Source: CAYUPI01 sp964446585
GTDB lineage: Bacteria > Verrucomicrobiota > Verrucomicrobiia > Limisphaerales > UBA8199
DNA: 64,000 bases
NCBI GenBank assembly: GCA_964446585.1
Contig: CAYUPI010000006.1
Span: 124,001-188,000 of the forward strand
Direction of reading: 5' to 3'
Shown piece by piece: positions 46,705-56,053 of the stretch. Each line of letters opens with the position of its first letter. Position 1 is the first letter of the stretch. Position numbers and translations under genes: made by a program. The notes beneath the pieces are model-generated. The model was not told where the DNA came from. It saw only the letters and a program-made list of their open reading frames with translations, and did no database searches.

Positions 46705-47125
46705 GAAAGTTTCTCAGATTGGCGACTGAGGCAGTGCTATGCCCAGTCCGGCTGGAGAAGAAAGCGGCAAGCGCTTAACAGAGTCCGTAGATCGGCCTGC
46801 CACTGACCGCTCCGGAAATAATAGAAAGCGCGCTCGGAGGGTTGGCTCACGGCGGCTTCTGATACCCAGCCCGCAGATTCACTTCCCCCCTGGCGCCTCA
46901 CTCCCTGTCGGAAGTGGCTAGTGCCTAAGAAAGCGGTCAGCACAAGTAAGGCGATGATGGCGGCCACGCGAGGCCGGCTTTGTCCGCAGGTCCGGCAATG
47001 GGCTGACGAGGGTTGGTCTTTCATACGTCGGTACAAATCAGCGAGCGTTCATTTTGTTCAACGGTTCGACCCCCAAATTCCGTCGGGAAAAAATCGCTCT
47101 GCTGGAGATCTTCCTTCCTTGAAAC
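46705..47125. other. Spacer between dnaN and MFS gene with one doubtful ORF
   Basis: The stretch holds only the weak ORF at 46737-47036. A short CTCAG/CTGAG stem lies just after dnaN (46714-46731) but has no T-run. Nothing else supported. Confidence 0.5.
46737..47036 (-). CDS. Doubtful small membrane protein
   Basis: 99 codons on the reverse strand (MYRRMKDQPSSAHCRTCGQ). It has a CxxC pair and one hydrophobic segment (RVAAIIALLVLTAFLGTS), then polar text. The basic start followed by a helix looks protein-like, yet the rest has no conserved feature. It may be a real one-helix protein or chance. Confidence 0.3.
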   Translation of the reverse strand: MYRRMKDQPSSAHCRTCGQSRPRVAAIIALLVLTAFLGTSHFRQGVRRQGGSESAGWVSEAAVSQPSERAFYYFRSGQWQADLRTLLSACRFLLQPDWA

Positions 47126-48403
47126 TTAATCGGGTAGCGGCCGGCCTTTGGTTTCCGGCGCCAGCCAAATCAACACCAGGCCGGCTGCATAGATCAGTGT
47201 AATTGTCGCGCCGGCTCTGGCGTAACTACCGCCGTAAGCGGAGACCAACTGACCTTGGGCGAGCGCCCCGGCCGCTGCGAGGATGCGGCCGAAATTATAG
47301 CACAGACCCTGGCCCGTCGCGCGCACACGTGTAGGGAACAACTCGGGAAGATAGAGCGGCAACCATCCGTAAAATGCTGCCGTGACCGCGCCAGTCAGGG
47401 TCACCAGCCAAAGGAAAACTGCGCCGTACTCGCTCACCAAACGGAACAAGCATCCGCAAATGGCCAGGGAAAGCAGGCACAAGGCGAAGTAACAGGGACG
47501 CCGCCCCACGCGACCCGCCGCCATTGCCCCCAGAATCGACCCGAAAATCGCCCCCGCTCCGGAAAGCATGCCGGTGATTGCTTTGGCAACGTGCACTTTC
47601 CCGCCTGTCAACTGGTCCGCCCAGAGCGGCAGCCACTGTACTGAACCCCAGGTCCCAATCAGCGCGACGGAGGCAAAGGCGATGGCGAGTAAGGTTGGCT
47701 TCCGCAGTTGCCCCGAGAAAATCTCTCGGACCGGCCTGGCGGCCCCGCCTTCGATTGCTTTCTTCCATCGCTCCGATTCCGGGACCAACCATTGAATGCC
47801 AAAGGCCAGCAGCGCCGGAGCCGCGCCCGCAATCATCACCCAGCGCCACGACTCCAGGGTGATTTTGAAAGAAACACCCAATAGGGCAATCAGAACGAAC
47901 CCCACATTGGACGCCGCCCCGATAAGACCCGCCAAGAGGGGCCGCTTCTCGCGCGGCCATGCTTCCATCACCAACGCGACGCCTAGCGACCATTCGCCGC
48001 CCATGCCGAAGGCCGCGACAAACCGCAGCGCGCCGAGATGCCATGGCTGCTGCGCGAAAAAGCACAAACCCGTAAAGATCGAATACGTCAGAATACTCAG
48101 TGTCATCGCGCGCACTCGGCCGAGCCGGTCTCCAATCCAGCCGAATACGACCCCGCCGCAAGCCGCTCCCACCAAAAACAAAGCGGTAATCCGGCCCATC
48201 CAGGCTCCGACGAACTGGTCCGGTGCTTCGGTTGCCGCTGCCGGCAGCATCGTTTGCAACGCCGGCCGCGCCACCAAAGGAAAAATACCCATCTCCAACC
48301 CATCGAACATCCAGCCCAGAAATGCCGCCGCCAGGACCAGCCATTGCCCGCGTGTGACTGAGGATAGAGCAAGCTTGGGGACTGTCTCGTCGCTCGGGCG
48401 CAC
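47126..48403 (-). CDS. MFS transporter (metabolite:H+ symporter-like)
   Basis: 425 residues with about 12 helices. The family signature between helices 2 and 3 reads GWIGDRLGRVRAM, and the sugar/metabolite-transporter mark PESERWKKAI ends the first half. The motif LPELFPTRVRATGQGLCYNFGR near helix 10 is typical of the aromatic acid/sialate/sugar-type symporters. Substrate unknown. The start used is a GTG at 48403, as no ATG precedes helix 1. Confidence 0.88.
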   Translation of the reverse strand: MRPSDETVPKLALSSVTRGQWLVLAAAFLGWMFDGLEMGIFPLVARPALQTMLPAAATEAPDQFVGAWMGRITALFLVGAACGGVVFGWIGDRLGRVRAMTLSILTYSIFTGLCFFAQQPWHLGALRFVAAFGMGGEWSLGVALVMEAWPREKRPLLAGLIGAASNVGFVLIALLGVSFKITLESWRWVMIAGAAPALLAFGIQWLVPESERWKKAIEGGAARPVREIFSGQLRKPTLLAIAFASVALIGTWGSVQWLPLWADQLTGGKVHVAKAITGMLSGAGAIFGSILGAMAAGRVGRRPCYFALCLLSLAICGCLFRLVSEYGAVFLWLVTLTGAVTAAFYGWLPLYLPELFPTRVRATGQGLCYNFGRILAAAGALAQGQLVSAYGGSYARAGATITLIYAAGLVLIWLAPETKGRPLPD

Positions 48404-48565
48404 GCGGCAGACTGTTTCTCATCCGCCAAACGTCAAGGTTATTTATCGACTGCGTTGCAGAGCGCGAAGCGCAGGAGTTACGCCTGAAGACAGGATCACG
48501 GCGGTCACCGAGCCAGACGAACATAACCCCTCCACGGAAAACGAGCTGAAACATGCTGCGGTCGG

Positions 48566-48593
48566 CGCTGCGGCTCCCTGATTTGCCGCAGCG
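48566..48593 (-). terminator. Strong stem-loop downstream of mgsA
   Basis: CGCTGCGGC (48566-48574) and GCCGCAGCG (48585-48593) make a perfect 9-bp stem with a 10-nt loop, 4 nt after the methylglyoxal synthase stop on the reverse strand. No T-run follows, so it may protect the 3' end or aid factor-dependent termination. Confidence 0.5.
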
Positions 48594-48597
48594 GAGC

Positions 48598-49068
48598 TCA
48601 ATTTCCGATGGAGGGGAACTTGCGGGCTTGGTAGGCCTCGTAGTCAGGCACCAACCGCTCATACTTGCCCGTCATAAGTGGGGACGAGATAATGAAATCC
48701 GCGGTCGCCCGGTTGCAGGCGATCGGAATGTTCCAGACCACAGCCAGCCGGAGCAGCGCTTTGACGTCCGGGTCATGCGGCTGCGGTTCGAGCGGGTCCC
48801 AGAAGAAGATCATGAAATCAACTTCCCCTTCAGAGACTTTGCCGCCGATTTGCTGGTCGCCGCCCAGCGGCCCGCTCTTCAGTTTCGTGACTTCCAGGTT
48901 CAACTCTTGCTCGAGGATGGCGCCGGTCGTGCCGGTGGCGTAAAGCTGGTGTTCGGCCAGCACATTTCGATTAAACCTCGCCCATTCAACCAGGTCCCGC
49001 TTCTTATTGTCGTGCGCCACCAACGCGACTTGCTTGCGTTGTGCCATTGCGATGCGTTTGTCAGCCAT
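48598..49068 (-). CDS. mgsA: Methylglyoxal synthase
   Basis: 156 residues from ATG 49068. The start KQVALVAHDNKKRDLVEWA, the phosphate-binding LYATGTTGAILE and the catalytic SGPLGGDQQIGGKV with the essential Asp are diagnostic; VDFMIFFWDPLEPQPHDPDV and IPIACNRATADFII complete the fold. It converts dihydroxyacetone phosphate to methylglyoxal, a bypass of lower glycolysis under phosphate-sugar stress. Stands alone; TATGCT lies 9 nt before the ATG. Confidence 0.95.
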   Translation of the reverse strand: MADKRIAMAQRKQVALVAHDNKKRDLVEWARFNRNVLAEHQLYATGTTGAILEQELNLEVTKLKSGPLGGDQQIGGKVSEGEVDFMIFFWDPLEPQPHDPDVKALLRLAVVWNIPIACNRATADFIISSPLMTGKYERLVPDYEAYQARKFPSIGN

Positions 49069-49307
49069 ACTCCCGCTAGCATAGCACTCCCGCGGTTGGG
49101 CAGCTATCCGAGGCGGATTGAGCGAAAACAAACTGCCGATCCCAGTGTATCACGATCACCATGTTAACTGGCATGAAAGCAGTGTCCATGATTCCGCCAC
49201 CCAACCTCCTTGGTCTTTCACTGGGACTCTTATTCGTTCCCGAAAATCGAAATGTGCGCTTTCTCAACCGCGGTCTGGATTGCAGCTCTGAAGTATGGGG
49301 TCCGTTT

Positions 49308-49988
49308 TCATTTGAGCGCCATACCATGATCATAGAGATGGATACCGCCGACCTCCCGGCCCGTGTCGAGTGCCAGACAATTCACCGAGTAACGCTCGCG
49401 GTCCGGGAATGTTGCGAGCCTGGCATTGACTTCGGCGATTTGTTTGCCGAGAGGCTTTAATTGCTCTTTGGCCTGATTCTCGGCCTGCTTCCAGGAAGCG
49501 GCTTCCTGCGCTAGGCGTCTGGAGTGGTGCTGACGGCTGCCTTTCTGCTGGTCGGCGATCGCTTTGATATGCCGCTCGGCCTCCGCGACTTGGGAATCGA
49601 TTGCGTGGTGCTGGGCTTCCAGGGCCGTTAGTTGCCTTCTCAGGCCAAGAAACTCTGACTGTTCGCCACGGGGGGGATTTTCGAGAATGATTTTTCTCTC
49701 GCCGATTCTGCCGGTGTGCGCGGCGGATGTTGTTTCCCCGGTTCCTTCGCCCTCCACCTGCGCATTCACGACCCAGCCCCAGGAATTTGTCCCCACAATG
49801 GCTCCGGTGATGTGGATCCACGCTCGAAGAGGTCGGTCGCCGGCACGGTTGGTCCACCAATGGAACAAGGGGCTCAGATCAACCGAATTCTGGTTGATCA
49901 GCCGTTTGGGACTCTTGAGCGGCGTGCCCGCCAGAGTCGAAAAAACTATTGCCCATAAAGTGCCGGTCAACAGAGCCGCTCCGTCCAT
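49308..49988 (-). CDS. Exported coiled-coil protein of unknown function
   Basis: 226 residues from ATG 49988, with AGGA 10 nt before it; MDGAALLTGTLWAIVFSTLAG is a signal sequence. Residues about 110-190 form a heptad-like helical stretch (LRRQLTALEAQHHAIDSQVAEAERHIKAIADQ, then EAASWKQAENQAKEQLKPLGKQIAEVNA). The text around FHWWTNRAGDRPLRAWIHITG suggests a small N-terminal beta domain like a SH3-type module. Function unknown. Confidence 0.6.
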   Translation of the reverse strand: MDGAALLTGTLWAIVFSTLAGTPLKSPKRLINQNSVDLSPLFHWWTNRAGDRPLRAWIHITGAIVGTNSWGWVVNAQVEGEGTGETTSAAHTGRIGERKIILENPPRGEQSEFLGLRRQLTALEAQHHAIDSQVAEAERHIKAIADQQKGSRQHHSRRLAQEAASWKQAENQAKEQLKPLGKQIAEVNARLATFPDRERYSVNCLALDTGREVGGIHLYDHGMALK

Positions 49989-50136
49989 GCGCCATCGTTC
50001 CTGAGTCACGGTTCTAATTTGCTGGTTTGTGGCTTCAAAGAGTCGCAATGGATTCCGCGCGCGATTGGCATTGACCGGACGTACAATCTCTTTCTACGCT
50101 CTGGCCGTCAAACCCAATACAAACAGGACAAATATT

Positions 50137-50577
50137 ATGAATACAATCGTTCCTCTCATCAGTTCCGGCGTAGCTGGTCCGTTAGGCGTGCTGCACCTGC
50201 CGCGGCTTTGGCTCAAACTTTCGCTCGAATCATGCGGCAAACTCGCGCCGGGCTACCCGGGGGCGGGAAAAGGTTACGACCAAATGGTCATCGACGGCCT
50301 CGGCCTGAACCGCGACGCCGTTATTTCGTTTGTTAAACAAAGCAAGCCTACCTATCCGCAGTTCGAAGCCTGGGTCAAAAAGAACGGCACGAAGCTGGAC
50401 AAGGCTTCCGTCGAAAAACTCAATGCCGCCATCCGCGGGTATAACCACGACGACGACACGCGCAAGGCGATCCTCGGCGCCAACGCGTTACCGGATGACG
50501 GCGGTTGCCCCAAGGACGCGGTGAATCTCAACAATCTGGACGACTGGAAGGAGTTTCACCAGGCAGTCCTCAGGTAA
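50137..50577 (+). CDS. DUF5069-like small protein
   Basis: 146 residues from ATG 50137, preceded by AGGA 8 nt upstream, one of the clearer ribosome sites here. GVLHLPRLWLKLSLESCGKLAPGYPGAGKGYDQMVIDGLGLN is the DUF5069 opening, and LPDDGGCPKDAVNLNNLDDWKEFH its close. Function unknown; the family appears often in verrucomicrobia and planctomycetes. An upstream extension of the frame to 50029 is rejected because of the ribosome site. Confidence 0.78.
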   Translation: MNTIVPLISSGVAGPLGVLHLPRLWLKLSLESCGKLAPGYPGAGKGYDQMVIDGLGLNRDAVISFVKQSKPTYPQFEAWVKKNGTKLDKASVEKLNAAIRGYNHDDDTRKAILGANALPDDGGCPKDAVNLNNLDDWKEFHQAVLR

Positions 50578-50622
50578 GCGGCTAGGGTTGCTGCGACGCT
50601 CTCGCGCTCGGCGATCAGCCTG

Positions 50623-51075
50623 ATGGCGGGCGCTCGCGTTTTGGCAATGGACGACCCAGGTCACAAACGGTGGCTTCCGGCGGTGTTACTCCTGGGCGTC
50701 GTGTACCTTGCCGCTGGTACCGTATTCGGTGCGCTCGCCGGGTCGTCTGCGTCCAATCCGATGCGAGTGACCTGGAGACTGGCCGCGTGGGTGATCAGCG
50801 CCGCTGCGTTCGCGTGCCACATTGCCTGCGAGCACTTCCGGCTGCACAACTCGCCCGTCGTTACGGCTCTGCGCGTATCACTGGCGGCTGCCCTGGGGGC
50901 CTTCGGGCTGGCAGTCGCGGCAGGGGTTCATGCTGTTCATGCCCAGACAACATCGAGCCACCAACGCCGACTCGCTATGGCGCTCATCATTTGGCCGATT
51001 CTGACTGCAGTGCCGGCATTTGTGGTGGCGCTCGCTGCAGCTTTCGGGCTCGCCCGAGTGCGGAAGGCGAGTTAG
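50623..51075 (+). CDS. Four-helix membrane protein, unknown function
   Basis: 150 residues from ATG 50623 (an ATG at 50647 also fits). Four hydrophobic segments are visible near residues 17-40, 50-70, 80-105 and 118-143. No family recognised. The GH116 gene begins just downstream, and its frame is open across the end of this gene. Confidence 0.5.
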   Translation: MAGARVLAMDDPGHKRWLPAVLLLGVVYLAAGTVFGALAGSSASNPMRVTWRLAAWVISAAAFACHIACEHFRLHNSPVVTALRVSLAAALGAFGLAVAAGVHAVHAQTTSSHQRRLAMALIIWPILTAVPAFVVALAAAFGLARVRKAS

Positions 51076-51094
51076 CCGACTAGCGTCGTGGCTT

Positions 51095-54000
51095 GTGGAC
51101 GGACGCGGCACAAAGAATTGCGTCGGCCCAGCATGCAGTTGCCACCAACTGGCGGCGACGGCCAGTCTTGGCCGGCGAGAATTCCTCAAATCGGTCGGCC
51201 TGAGCGCCGCCGCGCTCGCCTTCCACTCCTGGCCGGCGATGGCCGGGCCTTTCACACGCGCCGACTTCGAGAAACTTGTTCCCGCCGACAAGAAGCTGCG
51301 CCCCGAATGGCTCAAGTCCCTCACTGAGCGCGGCCAGGCTGCCGTATATCGCGGTTCGGAACTCGAAAAGATCGGAATGCCCATCGGCGGCATTTGCGCC
51401 GGCCAGATTTATCTCGGGGGCGACGGCAAACTGTGGCACTGGGACATTTTCAACCGCCGGATTGCCACTGGCGCCGAGCATTATGCCAAGCCGCTGCGAC
51501 CATCGTCGCCGCTGGACCAGGGTTTCGCTCTGCGGATCAAGAGCGGCAACAAAGTCCAAGAGCGGCCGCTGGATCGAGCGCATTGGCGCGATGTCTCGTT
51601 CCGCGGCGAATGCCCGATAGGTGTCGTTGAATACCGCGATGCCGATTCGCCAGTGAGCGTCCGCCTCGAAGCATTTTCCCCATTTGTGCCGTTGGACACG
51701 GAAGCTTCGTCGCTGCCGGCTACAATCATGCAATTCACTGTGACGAACCACAGTCGCGGCGTCGTGGAGGCCGAACTGGCCGGCTGGCTGGAGAACGCCG
51801 TCTGCCTTTACAGCGCGCAACTGCGTGACGGCCTTCGACGCAACCGCGTAGTTCGGCGCGCAGGCGCGCTCATACTCGAATGCAGGGCCGAGGAAGCACC
51901 AGCTGGGGAGCCGTCCCAGCGCCCGGACATCCTGTTCGAGGATTTCGAGCATGAGACATACGGCGACTGGGCCGTGACCGGGGTAGCTTTCGGCAGCGGC
52001 CCGGTCGAAATGGCGAAGATCCCCAGCTACCAGGGCGACGTGGGCGGCAAAGGCCGGCGCGTTGTGAATACCCACGCTTCCGCTCCGGCAAACACGGTTG
52101 AAGCCAGAGATGCCGCTATTGGCACGCTCACCAGCCCGCCTTTTGTCATCGAGCGGAACTACATCACCTTCCTGATCGGCGGCGGCGCACACAAGGACAC
52201 GACCTGCATGAATCTGCTAGTCGAGGAGCGAGTGGTCCGAACCGCCACCGGCGAAAACGACAACCATATGAAGCCGATGAGCTGGGATGTTCGTCGTTGG
52301 GCGGGAAAGCCGGCTCGGCTGCAGATAGTTGAGAATGAATCCGGGGGCTGGGGAAACATCGGCGTGGACAATATTGTTTTCAGCGACCGCCCGGGTATGC
52401 CGCTCGGGCCCCTGGCGCAACAGGAGGACTTCGGCAGCATGGTGCTGGCGCTGCTTGAGGCACGACCGCGTGATCACGGCGCTGCAGCTTTGATGGGTGA
52501 GGCCAAGCGGTCGAGCAAAACCTCAACCAGACCGTTCGACCAAGAGTTGGTTGGTTTGCTCACACGCAAGTTCAAACTCGCTCCCGGCGCCGTAACCCAG
52601 GCGACCTTTGTCCTCGCTTGGCATATGCCCAATTTGCATCTGAGCCGCTTGCCGCCGGGAAGATTCTACGCAAGGCGCTTCGATTCCGCTCATGCAGTGG
52701 CCGCGTATGTGGCCAGGAACGTTGCACGTCTCACCAGCCAAACAAGATTGTGGCACGACACTTGGTACGATTCGACGCTCCCCTACTGGTTCCTCGACAG
52801 GACGTTTCTCAACACCTCGATCCTGGCGACCTCTACCTGCCATCGGTTCGGCAATGGTCGGTTCTACGCCTGGGAAGGCGTTGGTTGTTGCGAAGGGACC
52901 TGCGGTCACGTCTGGCAGTACGCGCACGCTGTGGCACGGCTGTTTCCCGAACTGGAGCGACAGACTCGCGAAAAGGTGGATCTGGGCCTGGCGTTGCAGC
53001 CCGACGGCGCGATCCATTTCCGGGGCGAGTTCAACGATATCCCGGCCATTGATGCCCAGGCTGGAACGATCCTGCGCGCGCTGCGCGAACACCAGATGTC
53101 CGCCGACGACGCCTTTCTCAGGCGCACCTGGCCGCGAATTAAAAAAGCGATGGATTGGCTCATTGCCAAGGGTGGCAATGGCGACGGCCTAATCGAAGGC
53201 AACCAACACAACACGCTGGACACCGATTGGTTCGGCCCGGTCGCATGGCTGAGTGGATTGTATCTGGCGGCGCTGCGGGCCGCAGAAGCCATGGCGCTGG
53301 AAATGGGCGACACGGCGTACGCCGAAAAGTGCAGGTCCATTTTTCAGGCCGGCCAGAAAAATTTCGTGAACCAGCTTTATGCGGACGGCTATTTCCGGAA
53401 CCGGCCTGACCCTCAGCATCTGGACGCAATCAACTCAGGCAGCGGCTGCGAAATTGATCAGGTGTTCGGCCAAAGCTGGGCGTTCCAGGTCGGCCTGCCA
53501 CGCGTGTTGCCGCAGGAGCAGACGGTCTCGGCCTTGAAATCACTCTGGCGCTACAATTTCACGCCCGACGTGGGGCCTTATCGTGAAGCTTACAAAGCGG
53601 GCCGTTGGTATGCCATGCCAGGCGAAGCCGGGTTGCTCATGTGCACCTTCCCGCGCTCGGATTGGGATTACGCGCAGGCCAAGGGCAAAGGCCCGGAGTG
53701 GGCGGCAGGCTATTTCAACGAATGCATGAACGGTTTCGAGTATCAGGTGGCCGGTCATATGATTTGGGAAGGGCTCGTCACGGAAGGACTGGCCTTGGCG
53801 CGGGCGGTACATGACCGGTATCACGCTTCGCGGCGCAATCCCTGGAATGAAGTCGAGTGCGGCGACCATTACGCGCGGAGCATGGCCAGCTATGGCGTCT
53901 TCCTCGCCGCGTGCGGCTTCAGCTATCACGGGCCGAGGAAGCACATCGGCTTCGCGCCGCGCCTAACACCTCAGAATTTCAAGGCGCCGTTCACGGCCGC

Positions 54001-54259
54001 GGAAGGCTGGGGCTCATTCTCTCAGAAGCTGCAAGGGGGATCGTTCGAGGCGGAAATTTACCTGGCGTGGGGCAAGCTGCGCCTGAGGACGATCACACTG
54101 GTCCTGCTCGAAAGCGCGCCCGCGTCTTCGGTCCGTGTCCGCTTGAACACGCGCGTCGTCAAGGCTTCACACGAAATCTCAGGCAACCAACTCCGGATCA
54201 TTCTCCTTTCGGAAACAAAAATCGCGGCCGGCCAGACCCTCCAAATCCGGGTCGCGTGA
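51095..54259 (+). CDS. Tat-exported GH116 glycoside hydrolase with inserted beta domain
   Basis: 1054 residues from a GTG at 51095. A Cys-bearing prefix (CVGPACSCHQ) precedes a Tat signal, SLGRREFLKSVGLSAAALAF, so the enzyme is likely folded before export. The N-terminal GH116 domain begins IGMPIGGICAGQIYLGGDG. Residues about 279-432 (EDFEHETYGDWAVTGVAFG to GGWGNIGVDNIVF) form an inserted domain like that found beside GH32 levanases. The catalytic (alpha/alpha)6 part has CCEGTCGHVWQYAHAVARLFPE, EGNQHNTLDTDWFGP and EIDQVFGQSWAFQ, the GH116 (glucosylceramidase/beta-glucosidase) core. It should cleave beta-glucosides or related sugars in the periplasm. Confidence 0.88.
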   Translation: MDGRGTKNCVGPACSCHQLAATASLGRREFLKSVGLSAAALAFHSWPAMAGPFTRADFEKLVPADKKLRPEWLKSLTERGQAAVYRGSELEKIGMPIGGICAGQIYLGGDGKLWHWDIFNRRIATGAEHYAKPLRPSSPLDQGFALRIKSGNKVQERPLDRAHWRDVSFRGECPIGVVEYRDADSPVSVRLEAFSPFVPLDTEASSLPATIMQFTVTNHSRGVVEAELAGWLENAVCLYSAQLRDGLRRNRVVRRAGALILECRAEEAPAGEPSQRPDILFEDFEHETYGDWAVTGVAFGSGPVEMAKIPSYQGDVGGKGRRVVNTHASAPANTVEARDAAIGTLTSPPFVIERNYITFLIGGGAHKDTTCMNLLVEERVVRTATGENDNHMKPMSWDVRRWAGKPARLQIVENESGGWGNIGVDNIVFSDRPGMPLGPLAQQEDFGSMVLALLEARPRDHGAAALMGEAKRSSKTSTRPFDQELVGLLTRKFKLAPGAVTQATFVLAWHMPNLHLSRLPPGRFYARRFDSAHAVAAYVARNVARLTSQTRLWHDTWYDSTLPYWFLDRTFLNTSILATSTCHRFGNGRFYAWEGVGCCEGTCGHVWQYAHAVARLFPELERQTREKVDLGLALQPDGAIHFRGEFNDIPAIDAQAGTILRALREHQMSADDAFLRRTWPRIKKAMDWLIAKGGNGDGLIEGNQHNTLDTDWFGPVAWLSGLYLAALRAAEAMALEMGDTAYAEKCRSIFQAGQKNFVNQLYADGYFRNRPDPQHLDAINSGSGCEIDQVFGQSWAFQVGLPRVLPQEQTVSALKSLWRYNFTPDVGPYREAYKAGRWYAMPGEAGLLMCTFPRSDWDYAQAKGKGPEWAAGYFNECMNGFEYQVAGHMIWEGLVTEGLALARAVHDRYHASRRNPWNEVECGDHYARSMASYGVFLAACGFSYHGPRKHIGFAPRLTPQNFKAPFTAAEGWGSFSQKLQGGSFEAEIYLAWGKLRLRTITLVLLESAPASSVRVRLNTRVVKASHEISGNQLRIILLSETKIAAGQTLQIRVA

Positions 54260-54270
54260 CTCGGCCTGAT

Positions 54271-54942
54271 TCATGGCGCGGCGTCGCGCAACTGTTTGAC
54301 AGTCCTGGCCAAGTCTGTGGCTGAAGTCAGCCGCCGGGTGGCTATCGTGGGGTCCTCGCCTGTCAGATCCCGGTCGAGCCAGATCCTGGCGATACCCAAC
54401 TCGCGCGCCGGAACTAGATCGTGAAACCAACTGCATGCCACATGAATCCAATTCGCTGGAGCAACCCCCGAAAGCTGAGAAAACTGCCGAAAATGGCTCA
54501 AGGAAGGTTTGTAGTCGGCGATGCGCTCAGCGGTAATGACCATATCGAAAGGCTGGCGGAACCGACGATTTGTTTGCTCGAAAAGATCGTCGTCGCAGTT
54601 GGTCAGCACGCCCAGCTTATAGCCCGCCGAGCGCAACTCGGACAGGGCCGGTTCCACGTCGGCGAATACTGGAAGAGCGGCCCATGACTGCGGCAGCGTC
54701 CGCGCCTGGGCTTCGGAGAGAGGGACGCGTACTTTTCGCGCGGCCCGGAGCAGAGACGTTGTGAGCACATCTTTGTAGGACCGGTACGGGCGCTCAGCTT
54801 CGACCTGGCGCTCGAAATCGTGGTAGGCGTGCAGTAATTCCTTCGTCCTCTCTCCCACCAGCGGTCCCATAATCCTCGAAAAGCCCGTGTGCCAGTCAAC
54901 GAGCGTGCCGTAACAATCGAAGGTGATCCAAGGAGATCCCAT
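54271..54942 (-). CDS. HAD-superfamily hydrolase (haloacid dehalogenase type II-like)
   Basis: 223 residues from ATG 54942 (MGSPWITFDCYGTLVDWHTG), containing motif I with the nucleophile Asp in FDCYGTLVDW. Motif II lies in LGVLTNCDD and motif III Lys in ADYKPSLSHF, followed by WIHVACSWFHDLVPARELG. These fit 2-haloacid dehalogenase-like or phosphatase members. An upstream extension to 55065 is possible but crosses the moxR promoter region. Divergent to the second moxR gene. Confidence 0.87.
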   Translation of the reverse strand: MGSPWITFDCYGTLVDWHTGFSRIMGPLVGERTKELLHAYHDFERQVEAERPYRSYKDVLTTSLLRAARKVRVPLSEAQARTLPQSWAALPVFADVEPALSELRSAGYKLGVLTNCDDDLFEQTNRRFRQPFDMVITAERIADYKPSLSHFRQFSQLSGVAPANWIHVACSWFHDLVPARELGIARIWLDRDLTGEDPTIATRRLTSATDLARTVKQLRDAAP

Positions 54943-55018
54943 CGAGTCGAAAGCTGGACTATGGCCGAGGGCGGCCGCCGCCGCAAGACACATGACATGC
55001 ACCATTAATGCAGATAAC

Positions 55019-55047
55019 TTGAGTCCGCAGTTCCACTCGCCTAGAGT
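55019..55047 (+). promoter_or_regulatory. Candidate promoter of the Bat operon (leaderless type)
   Basis: TTGAGT at 55019-55024, a 17-nt spacer and TAGAGT at 55042-55047, with the moxR ATG at 55056, 8 nt after the -10 box. No SD is present. The TANNNT box at this distance resembles the candidates before lolC/E and the first moxR. Confidence 0.42.
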
Positions 55048-55055
55048 GCTCGCCA

Positions 55056-56036
55056 ATGAGCACACCTTTGAGTGAACAAGTGCAGGCGGCAGCGGGCTGG
55101 ATAGGAAAGCTGCGGGCCGAAATTGGCAAAGTCATCGTAGGCCAGGAGCAATTGGTGGACCGGCTGCTGGTTGGCCTGCTGGCCAATGGCCACGTTCTGC
55201 TGGAGGGCGTGCCGGGGCTGGCGAAAACCATGTCAGTCCGAACATTGGCAGCGGCCATCCACGCGACATTTCACAGAATTCAGTTCACGCCGGACCTGTT
55301 GCCCGCCGACATCGTTGGAACGCTGATCTACAGTCCGCAAGACGGCAAATATCACGCCACCAAGGGTCCCGTTTTTGCTAACTTTGTGTTGGCCGATGAA
55401 ATCAATCGCGCGCCGGCGAAGGTGCAATCAGCGCTGCTGGAGACAATGCAGGAGCGACAGGTGACCCTTGGCGGCGAGACGATGCCGCTGCCCTCGCCGT
55501 TCCTCGTCTTGGCAACGGAAAATCCCATCGACCAGGAAGGCACTTATCCGCTACCGGAAGCGCAGGTGGACCGGTTCATGTTCAAGGTCCTGCTGGACTA
55601 CCCTTCGTTCGACGAGGAGCGCAAAATTCTGGACCGGATGGCCTTTACTTCGCCGGAAACGCGGGTCGCGCCCGTGATCCCGTTAGAGGAGATCCAGCAC
55701 ACACGCAAGCTGGTGGACCAAATTCACGTGGACGACAAGGTGCGCGAGTACGTCGTGCACCTGGTTTTCGCGACGCGGACACCGGAGAAGTACAAGCTCG
55801 AGGTGAAGCATTTCATCCAGTTCGGCGCCTCGCCGCGCGCGACCATCTACCTGACACTCGCCGCCAAAGCCTGGGCGCTGCTCGAGGGCCGCGAGTATGT
55901 CACGCCCGAAGACGTCAAGAGCATCGGGCCGGATGTGTTGCGTCATCGGCTGATTTTAACCTACGAGGCCGAAGCGCAAGCGGTGACGACGGATGCCATT
56001 ATCAAAAAGATCTTTAACGCCGTGCCGGTGCCATAG
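55056..56036 (+). CDS. MoxR-family AAA+ ATPase (Bat operon)
   Basis: 326 residues. Walker A is EGVPGLAKTMSVR (a GLAKT variant common in this MoxR branch), Walker B VLADEINRAPAKVQSALLETM, sensor 1 FLVLATENP, arginine finger region YPLPEAQVDRF, and the lid FGASPRATIYLTLAAKAWAL. It heads the longest operon of the window. The differing Walker A separates it from the other MoxR at 21426. Likely role: ATP-driven assembly of partner complexes with DUF58/VWA proteins in the membrane. Confidence 0.93.
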   Translation: MSTPLSEQVQAAAGWIGKLRAEIGKVIVGQEQLVDRLLVGLLANGHVLLEGVPGLAKTMSVRTLAAAIHATFHRIQFTPDLLPADIVGTLIYSPQDGKYHATKGPVFANFVLADEINRAPAKVQSALLETMQERQVTLGGETMPLPSPFLVLATENPIDQEGTYPLPEAQVDRFMFKVLLDYPSFDEERKILDRMAFTSPETRVAPVIPLEEIQHTRKLVDQIHVDDKVREYVVHLVFATRTPEKYKLEVKHFIQFGASPRATIYLTLAAKAWALLEGREYVTPEDVKSIGPDVLRHRLILTYEAEAQAVTTDAIIKKIFNAVPVP

Positions 56037-56053
56037 GCAAATGAGTGGCGAGT

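Noticed and set aside
47295..48662. 455-codon reverse ORF in another frame over the MFS gene
   Set aside because: Composition is Arg/Gly-rich without membrane helices; the overlapping frame has 12 helices and MFS signatures.
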